Assembly: GCF_029542785.1 (NCBI RefSeq)
Contig: NC_083370.1
Location: forward strand, 1,796,001 to 1,860,000
From: Malassezia japonica
Lineage: Eukaryota; Basidiomycota; Malasseziomycetes; Malasseziales; Malasseziaceae
Direction of reading: 5' to 3'
Length of the DNA: 64,000 nt
Both the position numbers and the translations under genes were made by a program. Shown in pieces: positions 20,581 through 32,276 of this stretch (the first letter of the stretch is position 1; each line of letters starts with the position of its first letter). Below the pieces are notes generated by a model. It did no database searches, was not told where the DNA came from, and saw only the letters and a program-made list of their open reading frames with translations.

Positions 20581-21098
20581 CGTTGGAAAATAGGGTAGCG
20601 GAAAAATCTAGAGTGGTGGCTTGATGCTTCAAGAAGGCTGCTTTGCTTGTCCAAAGAGAGCTCTAGGGTGTGTCTATGAGCGTACTCCTACTTCAACGGT
20701 GGACGAAGCAAGGAGCAACGAAAAGCGGCAGATCAGAAGCTCCGCGAACTTCAGCTGCAGTGTGACTAATCTTCCCTAGGGCCTCCGCTCAAATTTTCCA
20801 CTGCTGCGCCCGTCTGCAGCTACGCCAGACTCGGTGCGATCGCGATAACTACGAGGCAAAACCATCCCTGGAGAATCGGATACATTTTACCCGTTGAAAG
20901 TAGAGGGCAGACTATAGACCGCTCACTACCTTACATGGCAAAAGGGCGCCCATGTACGAAAAAAGACCCGAATGCCTTTTGACGTAGCAAAAGCCGCACG
21001 ACAAGAGATCGATCGATGTCGTGCACCCACGCACGGTATAGAAATATGCGAGGCAATGACGGAAGCGACAAGTGCCGCCCCCCTTTTGGGGTGATCAT
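20581..21098. other. Intergenic region between mitoferrin and RPS18
   Basis: 518 bp: promoter side of the mitoferrin gene and 3' side of RPS18. One HGATAR-type GATA site (CGATAA, 20843-20848) and an 8-bp inverted repeat (20996-21003 with 21017-21024) whose spacer holds the palindrome ATCGATCGAT; the repeat lies 75 bp past the RPS18 stop. No reading frame of note and no tRNA. Confidence 0.45.
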
Positions 21099-21894
21099 TT
21101 ACTTCTTCTTGTTGGCAACGGTGCGACCGCGGCGACCAGTCGTACGCGTGTGCTGACCACGGGCACGCAGGTTCCAGTAGTGACGGAGACCACGGTGGAT
21201 ACGCATCTTCTTCATGCGCTCAATGTCGTCACGAAGCTTAGCCTCAACACCGTTGGAGAGCACCTGCGAGTCCTTACCAGTGGTGATGTCCTTCTGCCGG
21301 TTAAGGAACCAGTTGGGGATCTTGAACTCAGCCGGGGCCTGGAGGATGTTGACAATGCGCTCAAGCTCATCCGAGTTAAGCTCACCAGCACTGTAAGGTC
21401 AGCATCATGTTCATGGGGTGGAAGAGGCCAGCAAAGTGTGTAACGAAAAAAGGAAGACGAGCAGCAACTCTTGTGAAACAGATGACAAACTATCACGATG
21501 TGGTGCAGCAACCGTGTGCACAGTGCAAGCATCGCACAGCATGATGAGTTTTCGCAAGAAGGTCACAAAGACGCCTCCGCCAGTCGTTCGGTGAGCAAAA
21601 AGCTGCTGTCTCGCATTCCTCCTTTGCGCTCACATGCACGCATTCGACCTCTCGTATCCAACGTACCGCTTGTTCAGGTCGACATCAGCCTTCTTGCAGA
21701 CGATGTTCGAGTAGCGGCGACCCACACCCTTGATCTCGGTCAGGGCGTACATGATCTTCCGCTTGCCGTCAACGTTAGTGTTGAGCAGACTGTGACGGTC
21801 AGTATACTGTCCCATACAGTGCGCTTCGGCGCGCGTATACATACCGAAGGATGTGAGCGAACTGCTGCGAAGGGTCAGGCGGCACGAGAGACAT
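21099..21894 (-). CDS. RPS18: Cytosolic small-subunit ribosomal protein uS13 (Rps18)
   Basis: Exons 21845-21894, 21667-21789 and 21099-21390; introns of 55 nt and 276 nt; 154 residues. Sequence is close to universal eukaryotic uS13: [59 protein letters not shown] and a KKK end. It sits at the head of the 40S subunit near the decoding site. The 276-nt second intron is by far the longest in the window. Codon choice is strongly biased, as for a highly expressed gene. Confidence 0.97.
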
Positions 21895-22767
21895 GGTGAC
21901 GGTTGGTGAACTGGACAGGCAGGCGAGGCACTTCCCAAGCCAGCGCGGCGCTCTGCGAAGTCTCGCAAAGTGTCACGTGTATGACTAGACAGTCGTGGGA
22001 AAATATATGCACGTGATATCAACGGCCATAACACGTCAGCGCGTGGCGCGTGCCACGCGTGTGGCGGAAACCTGTATTTAAGGCCGGTGCTGTCCAAAAC
22101 CGTTCCCCATCTTTCTGCATGGACAGGCGCTACGGTCACTGAGGTACCTACCGAGACGTAGCTATTTGCTTATCGCAAACAAAACGAACCTACTCGTCTG
22201 ATACGTTTTATACGAATCAGCAATTTTTCTCTTTGTGATGGTTCTGCCAACAAGGTAGATGCGCGGTGATCATGGCGCATGGGCGCCGATCCTTGTCATC
22301 TTCTTGGTCACGCCCCCATAGTTGTACAGTGTATGGTTTGCAATTGTATTTTAGGAAGAGACAAGCACTTCATGAAAATGGGCGATTATGGCATGCGATG
22401 ATGCTTGGCATCCGTGGCAGTGCGTCCTCGCACGTACCATACGCCTTAGCATTGCTACTACTCACTGCCTACGTCCTCGACACCGACCGGCACGGGGATT
22501 TATGTGTGTGATTTTGGCGGCTGTGTGTGGAGATTGTCCTGGCGTTTCTGCTGCAGGTCGGCCCACTGTGCATGCCACGCGGGGCGGCACCGCCAATCGC
22601 AACGGTCCCTTTGAGTGCGCACGGCCAGTTTCGGCTACTGGATTTGCGGCAGCATATCGTTGCACGTAGGCCGGCTAATCCGTCCACGCGACTTGTGCTT
22701 ACCCTCGATCTGAGGTATCCAACGGCGCGCCCAACTCTCCGCGGCGTGTTAGCATTTGTGTTCAAGA
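21895..22767. other. Divergent promoter region of RPS18 and pyruvate carboxylase
   Basis: 873 bp between the two divergent ATGs, the largest gap in the window. Short open frames in it have no family resemblance. I see no tRNA and no strong TATA box; a weak imperfect hairpin sits near 22198-22222. Confidence 0.45.
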
Positions 22768-25700
22768 ATGGGAGAGAGTACACAAGTACACGTTAAGGCG
22801 GATGCCGCATCGAACGTCGACGTCCCCACGGTCGAGTCGGTGCGCAATGGTCTCCGAAGCAAGTCGGGTGTTCCGCTTCGCCGGCTAATGGTTGCGAACC
22901 GTGGTGTAAGTTGCTTGTATGCTAACAGCTTAGGAAATTGCCATTCGTATCTTCCGCACGGCGCACGAGCTCGGTCTCCAGACGGTGGCTATCTACAGCC
23001 ATGAGGACCGCATGTCGGCGCACCGCTACAAGGCGGACTACGCCTTCCAGGTCGGCAAGGACCTGTCGCCCGTGGCTGCCTACCTGGCCATTGATGATAT
23101 TGTGCGTATCGCGAAGGAAAACAAGGTCGACATGATCCACCCCGGCTACGGCTTCCTCTCGGAAAACCCCGAGTTCGCGCGTAAGGTCGAGGAGGCGGGT
23201 ATCGCCTTCATTGGTCCGCGCCCGGAGACGATCGACGGACTGGGTGACAAGACCAAGGCCCGTGACCTTGCGCGCGAGGCCAAGGTGCCGATTGTCCCAG
23301 GTACGCCGGGCCCGATCGCCAGCTACGAGGCCGCGGAGCCTTTTATCAAGGAAGTCGGCTTCCCTGTGATCATCAAAGCTGCCATGGGCGGTGGTGGCCG
23401 TGGTATGCGTGTCGTGCGCAACATGGAGGACTTCCGTGAGTCCTTTGAGCGCGCCGTGTCCGAGGCGCGCTCGGCGTTTGGTGACCCCACGGTCTTCATC
23501 GAGCGCTTCCTGGACAGGCCGCGTCACATTGAGGTGCAGCTCCTCGCCGATGGCGACAACCACTGCATCCACCTGTTCGAGCGTGACTGCTCCGTGCAGC
23601 GCCGTCACCAAAAAGTGGTCGAAATTGCCCCGGCGAGCAACCTCCCGGACAATGTGCGCCAGTCGATCCTCGCTGACGCCGTGAACCTCGCCAACACGGC
23701 CAACTACCGCAATGCCGGTACGGCCGAGTTCCTGGTCGACCAGCAGAACCGTCATTACTTTATCGAGATCAACCCCCGTCTCCAGGTGGAACACACGATC
23801 ACCGAAGAGGTGACGGGTATCGATATTGTCCAGTCCCAGATCCTGATTGCGGCGGGTCGTACGCTGGCTGACCTGGACCTCACGCAGGACTCGATTCGCC
23901 CCCGCGGCACTGCCATCCAGTGCCGTATCACCACGGAGGACCCCGAGGCAAACTTCCAGCCGGACACGGGCCGCATCGAGGTGTACCGCGCTGCGGGCGG
24001 AAACGGTGTGCGTCTGGATGCTGGCTCTGGATTTGCCGGTGCGCAGATTACGCCGCACTACGACTCGCTGCTGGTCAAGGTGACTTGCCGTGGCCCGAGC
24101 TACGAGCTGGCGCGCCGCAAGATGATCCGTGCACTGATTGAATTCCGTATCCGCGGTGTGAAAACGAACATTCCCTACCTGATCAGCCTTTTGACGCATC
24201 CCTACTTTGTCGAGTCGCGCACTTGGACGACGATGATCGACGACACCCCGGAGCTCTTCAACATGATTCTCTCGCAAAACCGTGCTCAAAAGGTGCTTAC
24301 CTACCTCGGCGACCTGCTCGTCAACGGTAGCTCGATCGCTGGCCAAGTGGGCGAGCCGGGCCTGCGCACCGAGATCCCCATTCCTACCATCTTTGACGCG
24401 GAGGGCAACCCGGTGGACACCTCGGAGCCTGCGCTCAAGGGCTGGCGCAACATCATTGTGAACGAGGGCCCCGAGGCCTTTGCCAAGGCGGTGCGTGCTT
24501 ACAAGGGCACTCTCATTATGGACACCACCTGGCGCGATGCGCACCAGAGTCTGTTTGCGACGCGTCTGCGCACGGTCGACATGGTGAACATTGCCAAGGA
24601 GACGAGCCATGCGCTGCAGAACGCTTTTGCGCTCGAGTGCTGGGGTGGTGCGACATTCGACGTGGCGATGCGCTTCCTGTACGAGGACCCCTGGGAGCGC
24701 CTGCGTACGCTGCGCAAGTACGTGCCCAACATTCCCTTCCAGGCGCTGATCCGTGGCGCGAACGCCGTGGGCTACACGTCCTACCCCGACAATGCCATCT
24801 ACGAGTTCAGCAAGCGTGCGGTGGAAAACGGTCTAGACATTTTCCGTGTCTTTGACTCGCTTAATTCGTTCGAATCGCTCCAGCTGGGCATGAACGCCGC
24901 CAAGGTGGCCGGTGGTGTTGTCGAAGGTACCGTGTGCTACACGGGTGACGTCGCGAACCCCAAGCGCCACCCCAAATACACGCTGGACTACTACATGGAC
25001 CTGGTCGACAAGCTGGTGGGCACCGGTGACCTGCACGTCCTGGGTATCAAGGACATGGCGGGTCTCCTGAAGCCCGCCTCGGCGCGCCTGCTCATCGGCA
25101 CGATCCGTGAAAAGTACCCCGACCTGCCGATTCACGTGCACTCGCACGACACGGCCGGCATTGCCGTCTCGAGCATGCTCGCCTGCGCTGAGGCCGGTGC
25201 CGACGTGGTCGACTGTGCGATCGACTCCATGTCGGGTCTGACGTCGCAGCCGTCGATGGGTGCGATTGTCAGCTCGCTGGAGCAGACGGGTCTCGGCACG
25301 GGCATTTCGCACGAGGCCATCCAGAACCTCAACCTGTACTGGTCGCAGGTCCGCACGCTGTACCAGTGCTTTGAGGCGAACGTCAAGGCCTCGGACTCGT
25401 CCGTCTTTGACCACGAGATGCCGGGTGGACAATACACGAACCTCATGTTCCAGTCCCAGCAGCTCGGTCTTGGTGCGCAGTGGAACGAGATCAAAAACGC
25501 GTACATGGAGGCCAACATGCTCTGTGGTGACATTGTCAAGGTGACGCCCTCTTCCAAGGTCGTCGGTGACCTTGCGCAGTTCATGGTCGCCAACAAGCTG
25601 AACGGCAAGGATGTCGAGGAACGCGCTTCGTCGCTCGACTTCCCCGTGTCGGTCATCGAGTACTTCCAGGGCTTTTTGGGCACGCCTCCAGGTGGCTTCC

Positions 25701-26362
25701 CCGAGCCGCTGCGTACCAACATCATCCGCAACAAGGAGCGTGTGGATGGTCGCCGCGGTGCTCAGCTCGAGCCGCTCGACTTTGCCAAGATCCGTGCGGA
25801 TCTCGAGAAGCAGTTCAAGCGCCCCATGTCGGAGAGCGACGCGGTGAGCTGGGCCATGTACCCCAAGGTCTTTGAAGAGTTCCAGAACTTTGTGTCGGAG
25901 CACGGCGACCTAAGCCGCATGGCCACGCGCGACTTCCTCGGCAAGCCCGAGGCCGGCAAGGAGATCCAAGTCACTGTCGAGGACGGCAAGGTGCTCATCA
26001 TCAAGCTCCTGTCGATGAGCCCGCTGGACGAGGAGACCGGTACGCGCGAGGTGTTCTTTGAGCTTAACGCCGAGCCCCGTGCGATCACGGTCCAGGACCG
26101 CAGCGCAAACGTCCAGACGGTTCAGCATGAGAAGGCGTCCAGCGAGCCCGGCAGCGTCGGCTCGCCGCTCGCCGGTGTCGTGGTCGAGATCCGCGCCAAG
26201 GAAGGCGAGGCAGTCAAGGCCGGCGACCCCCTCTTTGTGATGAGTGCTATGAAGATGGAGACCGTGGTTTCGGCCCCGGTCGACGGCAAGATCAAGCGCG
26301 TGGCCGTGTCTGCGAACGACTCCTTGTCGCAGGGCGATCTGATGTGCGAAATTGCCGAATAG
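22768..26362 (+). CDS. PYC1: Pyruvate carboxylase
   Basis: Exons 22768-22905 and 22934-26362 with a 28-nt intron; 1188 residues, full length. Domains in order: biotin carboxylase with ATP-grasp (GGGGRGMRVV, EINPRLQVEHTITEE), HMGL-like carboxyltransferase (DTTWRDAHQSL, HSHDTAGIAV), PYC/OADA domain and C-terminal biotinyl domain with SAMKMETV (biotin Lys near 1152). It makes oxaloacetate from pyruvate, replenishing the TCA cycle and feeding gluconeogenesis and aspartate. No mitochondrial presequence is visible, as in cytosolic fungal enzymes. Codon use is highly biased. Confidence 0.97.
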
Positions 26363-26414
26363 TCTGTATAGTCCTAAGTTCTGATCTATGACTTGTCTCG
26401 CGGGTATAAAGTCC

Positions 26415-27209
26415 TTACAAGACAACCAAGGCCGCTAGGAGCACAGCCAGCGCGCTTCCGAGCAAAAGGGTCGTGAGCGATGTGCATTTGGTATCAAGGC
26501 AGAGCGGGCGCATGCGCACAGCAGCGTTCTGAACGTTGGTGTTGGGGAACGCGACGTTGGTCAACGTGTGGGTATCTTGCGACTGCCGCACCCGCTGAAT
26601 CTCGCCGCGCACAGGCGTAAAAGTCGTCTGCGCCTGCGCAGTGGTATTGAACGTGGAAAAGATCGTCGTGCCTTGCGTCGTCATCCGCTGGTACTGGCAG
26701 TAGCCGTCCTTGCCGAGCCCTTGCGAGTACCGACACTTGACGTTGAACTGCCCTGTGATGGTGCCATTTCCGTCGTCAAGGTCGGCAGTGCGCAGGATGT
26801 TGACGAGGTAGGCCTCGGTCGGGCCTTCGTACAGGTACGTCGTTTTCGGCCCGTCGCCCTCGCCCGGCTTGCCGGTGACCAGCGCATAGACCGTCGACTC
26901 GGGGTAGTAGCCTGGGCCATAGTAGTACAAGGACGTTTCGCCGTCCGGATTCACGACACCCTTGAGGTCAGGTATGTACACCGCCGCAGTCGGGAGCGTG
27001 GAGAGGGGCACGGACCGTGTGATGCGCCGCTCCAGCGCAGGCGCCGTCGGCGCGATGTGTGGCGCGGCCGAGCGCTGGGCGGGCGTCACAGCCGAGGCCG
27101 GGGGCGCCAGACCTGCTGCCGGCGTCGCCTGGGCACTGGAGAGGGCTGCCACCTGTGCAGCCGCTAGGAAGAGTGCAATGACAGGGAACACAATGTGCCA
27201 CAGTCCCAT
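26415..27209 (-). CDS. Secreted GPI-anchor-type cell-surface protein of unknown function
   Basis: Single exon, 264 residues; I do not recognise the family. An N-terminal signal peptide (FPVIALFLAAAQVAALSSAQ) is followed by an Ala/Pro-rich stretch, a central globular region rich in Tyr, Gly and Thr (SLYYYGPGYYPESTVYALV), and a C-terminal hydrophobic tail (TTLLLGSALAVLLAALVVL) typical of a GPI attachment signal. Two Cys pairs (CRYSQGLGKDGYC and CLDTKC) could form disulfides. It converges with PYC1 (52 bp between stops). Likely a cell-wall or membrane surface protein. Confidence 0.75.
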   Translation of the reverse strand: MGLWHIVFPVIALFLAAAQVAALSSAQATPAAGLAPPASAVTPAQRSAAPHIAPTAPALERRITRSVPLSTLPTAAVYIPDLKGVVNPDGETSLYYYGPGYYPESTVYALVTGKPGEGDGPKTTYLYEGPTEAYLVNILRTADLDDGNGTITGQFNVKCRYSQGLGKDGYCQYQRMTTQGTTIFSTFNTTAQAQTTFTPVRGEIQRVRQSQDTHTLTNVAFPNTNVQNAAVRMRPLCLDTKCTSLTTLLLGSALAVLLAALVVL

Positions 27210-27367
27210 CGCGATAGCCGCTCAGTGTAACACGCAGTGGAGAGGAAAAACGCTTGCTAGCCTACCGGGTGCTGACTACTAGATGTTACTAATAGGACGC
27301 GGTGGAGGAAGCGCGCCTCCACGCGACGCGAAAGCGCACGGTCTTGGCAGAGGCTAGGGTCCTCGGA

Positions 27368-28700
27368 CTACAAAGCGCCGAGCTCCTTGGCAGCCTCCTC
27401 GATGCTCTCATCCAGGATCTTGATGGCATCCGCAAGCTCCGACTCAGAGATCGTGAGCGGCGGGATGGTGCGCACCACGTCAAAGATGCTCGTCGTGAGC
27501 AGCAGCATGTGACGCTTCAGGCACGCCTTGGCCACGAGCGCGTTCACCGGCTGCTTTTCCGAGGGCGACTTGAACTGGATACCAATCATTAGGCCACGTC
27601 CGCGGATATCCTCGATGAGCTTGCCGTGTGGCTTGCCCTGGATCACTTGCAGGCCGTCGAGCAGCTGCTTGCTGCGCGCGGCCACGTTTTCGAGAATCTT
27701 TTCCTCGGTAAACGCCTTGACCACCGCCTGGCCGGCCGCGCACGCCACGGCGTTGCCTGCATAGGTGCCGCCGAGCGAGCCCGGGGGCGGCTTCGACATG
27801 TACTCCTTTTTGCCGACGACCGCGCTGAGGGGGTAGCCGTTCGAGATGCCCTTGGCAATGAGCATCAGATCCGGCACGACGCCCGACTCTTCAATGGCAA
27901 ACATGGTACCCGTGCGGCCAAAGCCCGACTGGATCTCGTCGGCGACAAAAAGAATGTTGTGCTCGTCGCAAATCTCACGCACGCCCTTCAGGAACGAGGG
28001 TGGGGCGGGAACGTATCCGCCCTCGCCGAGCACCGTCTCGACAAAGATCGCGGCCGTGTCGCTCGGCGCGGTCTCTTGCTTGAGGAGCATGCGCAGGCGC
28101 TTGAGCGAGTAGTCGACCATCTCCTCCGTCGGCGTGCTGGCCGGGAGGCACAGCTGCGAGTAGTACGGAAAGTCGGTCGTGTACACGCCCGGCATCTGCG
28201 GCCCGGTGCCCTGCGAGTACTGCGTTTTGCTGCGGGTGAGCGCCGCGGCGCCGGCCGTGCGCCCGTGGTACGAGCCCTGGACGACGATAATGTGCTGGCG
28301 CTTGGTCACGGTGCGCGCGATCTTGATCGCGCCCTCGGCGGCCTCCGAGCCAGTGTTCGAGAGGAAGAAGGTGTCGAGCTCCTTGAACGGCATCACAGTG
28401 AGCAGGCCACGGATCAGGTCAATCTGCGGCTTGCTCAGACCAATGTTCACCTGCGCATGGGTGATCTTGGCGCACTGCTCCTGCGCCGCCTTGGTCACGC
28501 CGGGGTGGCAATGGCCGAGGTTAACGACGCCGATGCCCCTGCGTTAGTGGCGCGACGTACGAAGTAAAATCGAGCAGCTTCACGCCCTCATCGGTCGTGA
28601 CATAGCTTCCTTTGCCCTCCTCAAACACATAGGTCGACGAGCGGCCGATACCCGAGGTGATGTGCTCCAGGCCAAACTGCGCCTCTGCGTTCGTCGTCAT
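27368..28700 (-). CDS. Class-III PLP aminotransferase, 4-aminobutyrate-type
   Basis: Exons 28561-28700 and 27368-28538 with a 22-nt intron; 436 residues. Class-III signatures: DFTSGIGVVNLGHCHPG (split by the intron), NTGSEAAEGAIKIAR, QGSYHGRT, FVADEIQSGFGRTG and the PLP lysine in LIAKGISNGYPLSA. It most resembles bacterial-type GabT enzymes that move the amino group of 4-aminobutyrate or another omega-amino acid to 2-oxoglutarate; the substrate cannot be fixed from sequence. The start 28700 is the first ATG and gives a normal length. Confidence 0.85.
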
Positions 28701-28781
28701 GGTCAGAGCTTAAACGACAGCACGTGGCACGGGCCGAAAACGAGTGCACGGGCCATTAAAGTACAGCTACAGGCAGGGATC

Positions 28782-31700
28782 CTACGGACCGCGCGCCCAG
28801 GCAAGGCGAGAAGGACTGGCGTTGGCATAGGCCATAGGCATCTCGGGCCCTTTCAGGTCCGAATGCCCGGCCTCAGGCCATGATACATAAAAGGATTCAG
28901 GGGGAGGCGCGTAGCCTGGCATGTAGGCCGTGTTGTACGGCCCCAGACCAGGCACGGTCGGCTGCGTGATCGGCGCAGGGCGCAATGGCGCCCGGCGGGG
29001 AGGCGAGGCAGGCGACGGCGAGACGCTCGGCGGGCCATACGCACGCGCATCACCACCACTCGCGAGATACATGTGCATGTTGTAGTCGGCAATGTCGTGG
29101 AGCGAGCGCACCAACGGCGCTTGGGGCGCCCGCGGCGCCAGGCCTGAAGGCTTCGGCGGCGAGGAGCGCTCGAGCGTCGGGGCGTACTGGTAGCCTGGGA
29201 CGTCGCGCCACGCGCGCTGCGCCCCCTGCGACGTGTCTTGTGCAAAGGACTGGAGCGGGCTCGTCGCCGGCGAGCTGGCGCTGTCGGTGAGCACCGGCAT
29301 CGGCGCCTGGCCGACGCTGCTCGAGGGGTGTTGTGCAGGGGCCGCACGCAGCGGCGTGCCGCTCATGTCGGCACGCAGCGTACGCGACGCACGCGTCGTC
29401 TTGGGGCGCTTGAACGAGACGTCCATCGACTCGTCGGCGGCCGACACAGGCGACTCCTCGAGCGCACCCTGGCGCTTCTTGCGGCCGCGCTCGTCGCGCG
29501 ACGGCGAGCGCAGCACACCAGCAGGCGCCGAGTGCGACGGCTTAAACGTGCGCTGGCTCGTTTCGGTGCGTGCCACGTTCGGCTGGTACACGCCGTTCTG
29601 GAAGCGCGCCTCGTGGCCGGGGACGATCGCCCACCAGCCGCCCTTGCCGGGAATACTCGACTCGCGCTCGAGCTTGACAAAGCTCTTGTTCAGGCTGAGG
29701 TTGTGCCGGATGCTGTTTTGCCAGCCGCGGTCGCCACGCTCGTAGTAAGGGTAGACGGAGCTGATCCACAAGTAAATCTCCGCAAGGCTGAGGCGCGCGT
29801 CGGACGATGAGAGGATCGCCTGGCCAATGAGGCCGGCGTACGACACCGACGACGGCTTTGCCTTGCTGCTGCCGTGGCCGGGCGGAAGGCGGAAGTAGCG
29901 CGGCTCTGGCTCGTGCTCGAGCGTGCCCGAGTCGATCGCCGCCTGCAGCTCCTCCGAGATGAGCTTCACGACGCGGCTCCCGTCCGGCTTGTCCCACTCG
30001 GTCTGGTTTGCGTCATGGGACGGCAGCGGCTCGGAAAAGACGGAGTGGATCGCAGGCGCAGCAGCGTCCGGCTCCGCGTCGCCGGCAAAGACGTCGTCGC
30101 CGTGCGTCGGCGTCATGGCAGCGAGCGCTGACGACGAGCGGAGCATGGCGCTCTTGCGCCGCGGCAGGCGCGCACGCATCGAACGGCTGCGCCCGTCAGC
30201 CTCCTCGGACGCGGGCGAGGCGGGCGACATGACCGGCTCCTCGTCCGAGCCACACGACTCGGGCACGAGCCACGGCGCGGGCCCCGTCGTCTGGGGATGG
30301 AAGAGGTCGGCGGGGCTCACGGTATCCGTGCGCCGGAACGGCGTCTTGTCCCACGCCTGCATCGGCGCATCGTACACCGGCGCCATGCGGTGCACGAGAT
30401 CGAGACGCCCAGCCACCGACGCGCTGAGCTTGCTCGGGCTCTCGTGGCGCAGCGCCGGGCGCGTGCGTGCCGCGCTGCGCTGCGTCAGAGGACTCGTGAT
30501 GTGCGTGCGCAGCGGCTTGGTCGGCGACTCGTTCGAGAGCGCCGTGCGCTGCTGCGGCGACTTGCCCGGGAAGGAGTCGATGCACAGCAGGCGCCCTGGT
30601 GAGGGCCCCGCATGGCTCAGGCACGAGTCCTCAAACGGCAGGTGCGACAGCGGCGTCGAGGTGTACATCATGTGGCTGCGTGACGCTGACGCGGGCCCCA
30701 TCGCGCTCGTGTTTGCCGTCCAGTCGCCCGAGGCGGATGGCGAGCTGCCAATATTCGCGAGGCCGGCGTTGCTCATGAGCCGGCCCTGGTGCGACCACGG
30801 GGTGAGCATGTTCGGCGAGAACATGGAAGTGATCGACGCAGAGCGGTAGTGGGAGTAGCCGAGGTTGTAGCCGGGCGAGTATCGCATCGGCGTGATCTGT
30901 GCACCCAAGTCCAGCTTGGTCAGCGGCGTGGCGGACGCGCTCGGCGTCGCGCGCTCGCGGCCCGTGGCCCGCGTCGGAGAATCGGTGCGGCCCTCGGCGT
31001 GCTCGGGCGAAATGTCCTGGATGACAAAGTCGTACTGCTCCGTAACGCACGCGTTGCCGCGCAGCGGCGTCGTCACCTCTTGCGTCCACCGCACGTTCAT
31101 GCTGCGTTGGCGCACATGGCCGCTCCGGCGCTCGGGCGCCTCAGACGAGACGTCGGCAAAGTGCGACGTGGAGCTCGTGTCGGCGTCGTGCGACGTCTCG
31201 GCATGCTCGTCGTCGGTCACGTCGCGCGCGCGCGCTTTGGCCTCGCGCCGCATGCGCCGGGGGCTTGTCTTGCTCATCATGATGCGGTCGAGCAGGCTCA
31301 TGCTCTTCATGCACGCGTTCAGATTTTCCGTGTTGGACGAGGTGCGCCGGTAGGGACGTGGCCCCCAGCCCGGCGCCTCTTGCTCGACAAACACGCCCGA
31401 GTCGTCGGCAACCGCAGCCGAGTCCTCGCTCTTGGGGTCCACATCGCCCTCGCGCGGCGCAAGCCACAGCTTGCCTGCATTGTCCATGCGCGCCATGCGG
31501 TTCAGCACGTTGATCTCGGGGCTCGCCGGCGAAGTAGGACTCGCCGGCGCATCGGACGGCGCGCGGATCGATACGGGCGTGCTGCTGCGCACAATGTCGT
31601 TGCCCTCGTTGTGTGGCGTCAAAGGCTCGAGGGGCATCGTGTCGCTCGCGACCGAGCTCGCGCGGATGGTCCGCGCAGGCGAGTGTGGCTCGGCGGTCGA

Positions 31701-32276
31701 CATGGACTCGGCGTGGGGCGAACTTTCCCGAGCAAGCTTGCTTTCCAGCATCATTTGCTTTTCCAGGACGCGGCGGCGGCGGGCACGTCGCCGCCGCTTC
31801 TCTTCTGCGCTGCCGACTTCGTCGAGCGAGATGCGTGTGCGGCCCTCTTCGTTCGGCGCCGACATGGGGCGCACGACGGCAGTAAAGAAGCTCAGCTGGC
31901 CGCTTGTGGTGCGCAGCCAGCGAGAGAGGGTCGGCGTCGCGGCGGCGTTTGCCGCGTTTTTGGAGCCGGACGCAATGTCGGACTCGGCAGGGGAGGCGCA
32001 CCGCTCGACGACCGGGGGGCGCGGCTCGTCGTCGGGTGTGTCGGTCGAGCAGACGCTTGGCCCTGGCGACGCGGCCGGCACGCGCTCGGCCTTGAGGAAT
32101 GCAGTCACTCCGGCGCGTGTCCGTTCGTAGTCGGCGCGCGTTAGGCGCAGGCCGAGCGCCTGCGCGCGCGCGAGAAAGTCGTCGGCGTCTGCCATAGGCG
32201 CAGGTGTAGATGGTGCGGGAGCAGCGGCTGCATGCGCGTCGCTCGCCGCTCCTTTGTGTTCCGAGTCGAGAGTCAT
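28782..32276 (-). CDS. Forkhead transcription factor, Hcm1/Sep1-like
   Basis: Single exon, 1164 residues. The winged-helix domain sits at about 805-905 (SYAGLIGQAILSSSDARLSL, GWQNSIRHNLSLNKSFVKLE, PGKGGWWAIVPG). No FHA domain is visible, which places it with Hcm1/Sep1-type rather than Fkh1/2-type factors. Long flanking regions are Ser/Pro/Ala-rich and disordered, with many S/T-P sites. The protein is larger than Hcm1 mainly through the N-terminal extension. The ATG at 32276 is the first true ATG; an upstream in-frame TTG is ignored. Confidence 0.8.
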   Translation of the reverse strand: MTLDSEHKGAASDAHAAAAPAPSTPAPMADADDFLARAQALGLRLTRADYERTRAGVTAFLKAERVPAASPGPSVCSTDTPDDEPRPPVVERCASPAESDIASGSKNAANAAATPTLSRWLRTTSGQLSFFTAVVRPMSAPNEEGRTRISLDEVGSAEEKRRRRARRRRVLEKQMMLESKLARESSPHAESMSTAEPHSPARTIRASSVASDTMPLEPLTPHNEGNDIVRSSTPVSIRAPSDAPASPTSPASPEINVLNRMARMDNAGKLWLAPREGDVDPKSEDSAAVADDSGVFVEQEAPGWGPRPYRRTSSNTENLNACMKSMSLLDRIMMSKTSPRRMRREAKARARDVTDDEHAETSHDADTSSTSHFADVSSEAPERRSGHVRQRSMNVRWTQEVTTPLRGNACVTEQYDFVIQDISPEHAEGRTDSPTRATGRERATPSASATPLTKLDLGAQITPMRYSPGYNLGYSHYRSASITSMFSPNMLTPWSHQGRLMSNAGLANIGSSPSASGDWTANTSAMGPASASRSHMMYTSTPLSHLPFEDSCLSHAGPSPGRLLCIDSFPGKSPQQRTALSNESPTKPLRTHITSPLTQRSAARTRPALRHESPSKLSASVAGRLDLVHRMAPVYDAPMQAWDKTPFRRTDTVSPADLFHPQTTGPAPWLVPESCGSDEEPVMSPASPASEEADGRSRSMRARLPRRKSAMLRSSSALAAMTPTHGDDVFAGDAEPDAAAPAIHSVFSEPLPSHDANQTEWDKPDGSRVVKLISEELQAAIDSGTLEHEPEPRYFRLPPGHGSSKAKPSSVSYAGLIGQAILSSSDARLSLAEIYLWISSVYPYYERGDRGWQNSIRHNLSLNKSFVKLERESSIPGKGGWWAIVPGHEARFQNGVYQPNVARTETSQRTFKPSHSAPAGVLRSPSRDERGRKKRQGALEESPVSAADESMDVSFKRPKTTRASRTLRADMSGTPLRAAPAQHPSSSVGQAPMPVLTDSASSPATSPLQSFAQDTSQGAQRAWRDVPGYQYAPTLERSSPPKPSGLAPRAPQAPLVRSLHDIADYNMHMYLASGGDARAYGPPSVSPSPASPPRRAPLRPAPITQPTVPGLGPYNTAYMPGYAPPPESFYVSWPEAGHSDLKGPEMPMAYANASPSRLAWARGP

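Noticed and set aside
22198..22222. Imperfect 8-bp inverted repeat upstream of RPS18
   Set aside because: Short, mismatched and AT-rich; expected by chance in an 870-bp gap.
22922..24610. 562-codon minus-strand frame opposite pyruvate carboxylase
   Set aside because: Shadow of the strongly biased PYC1 frame; no family resemblance.
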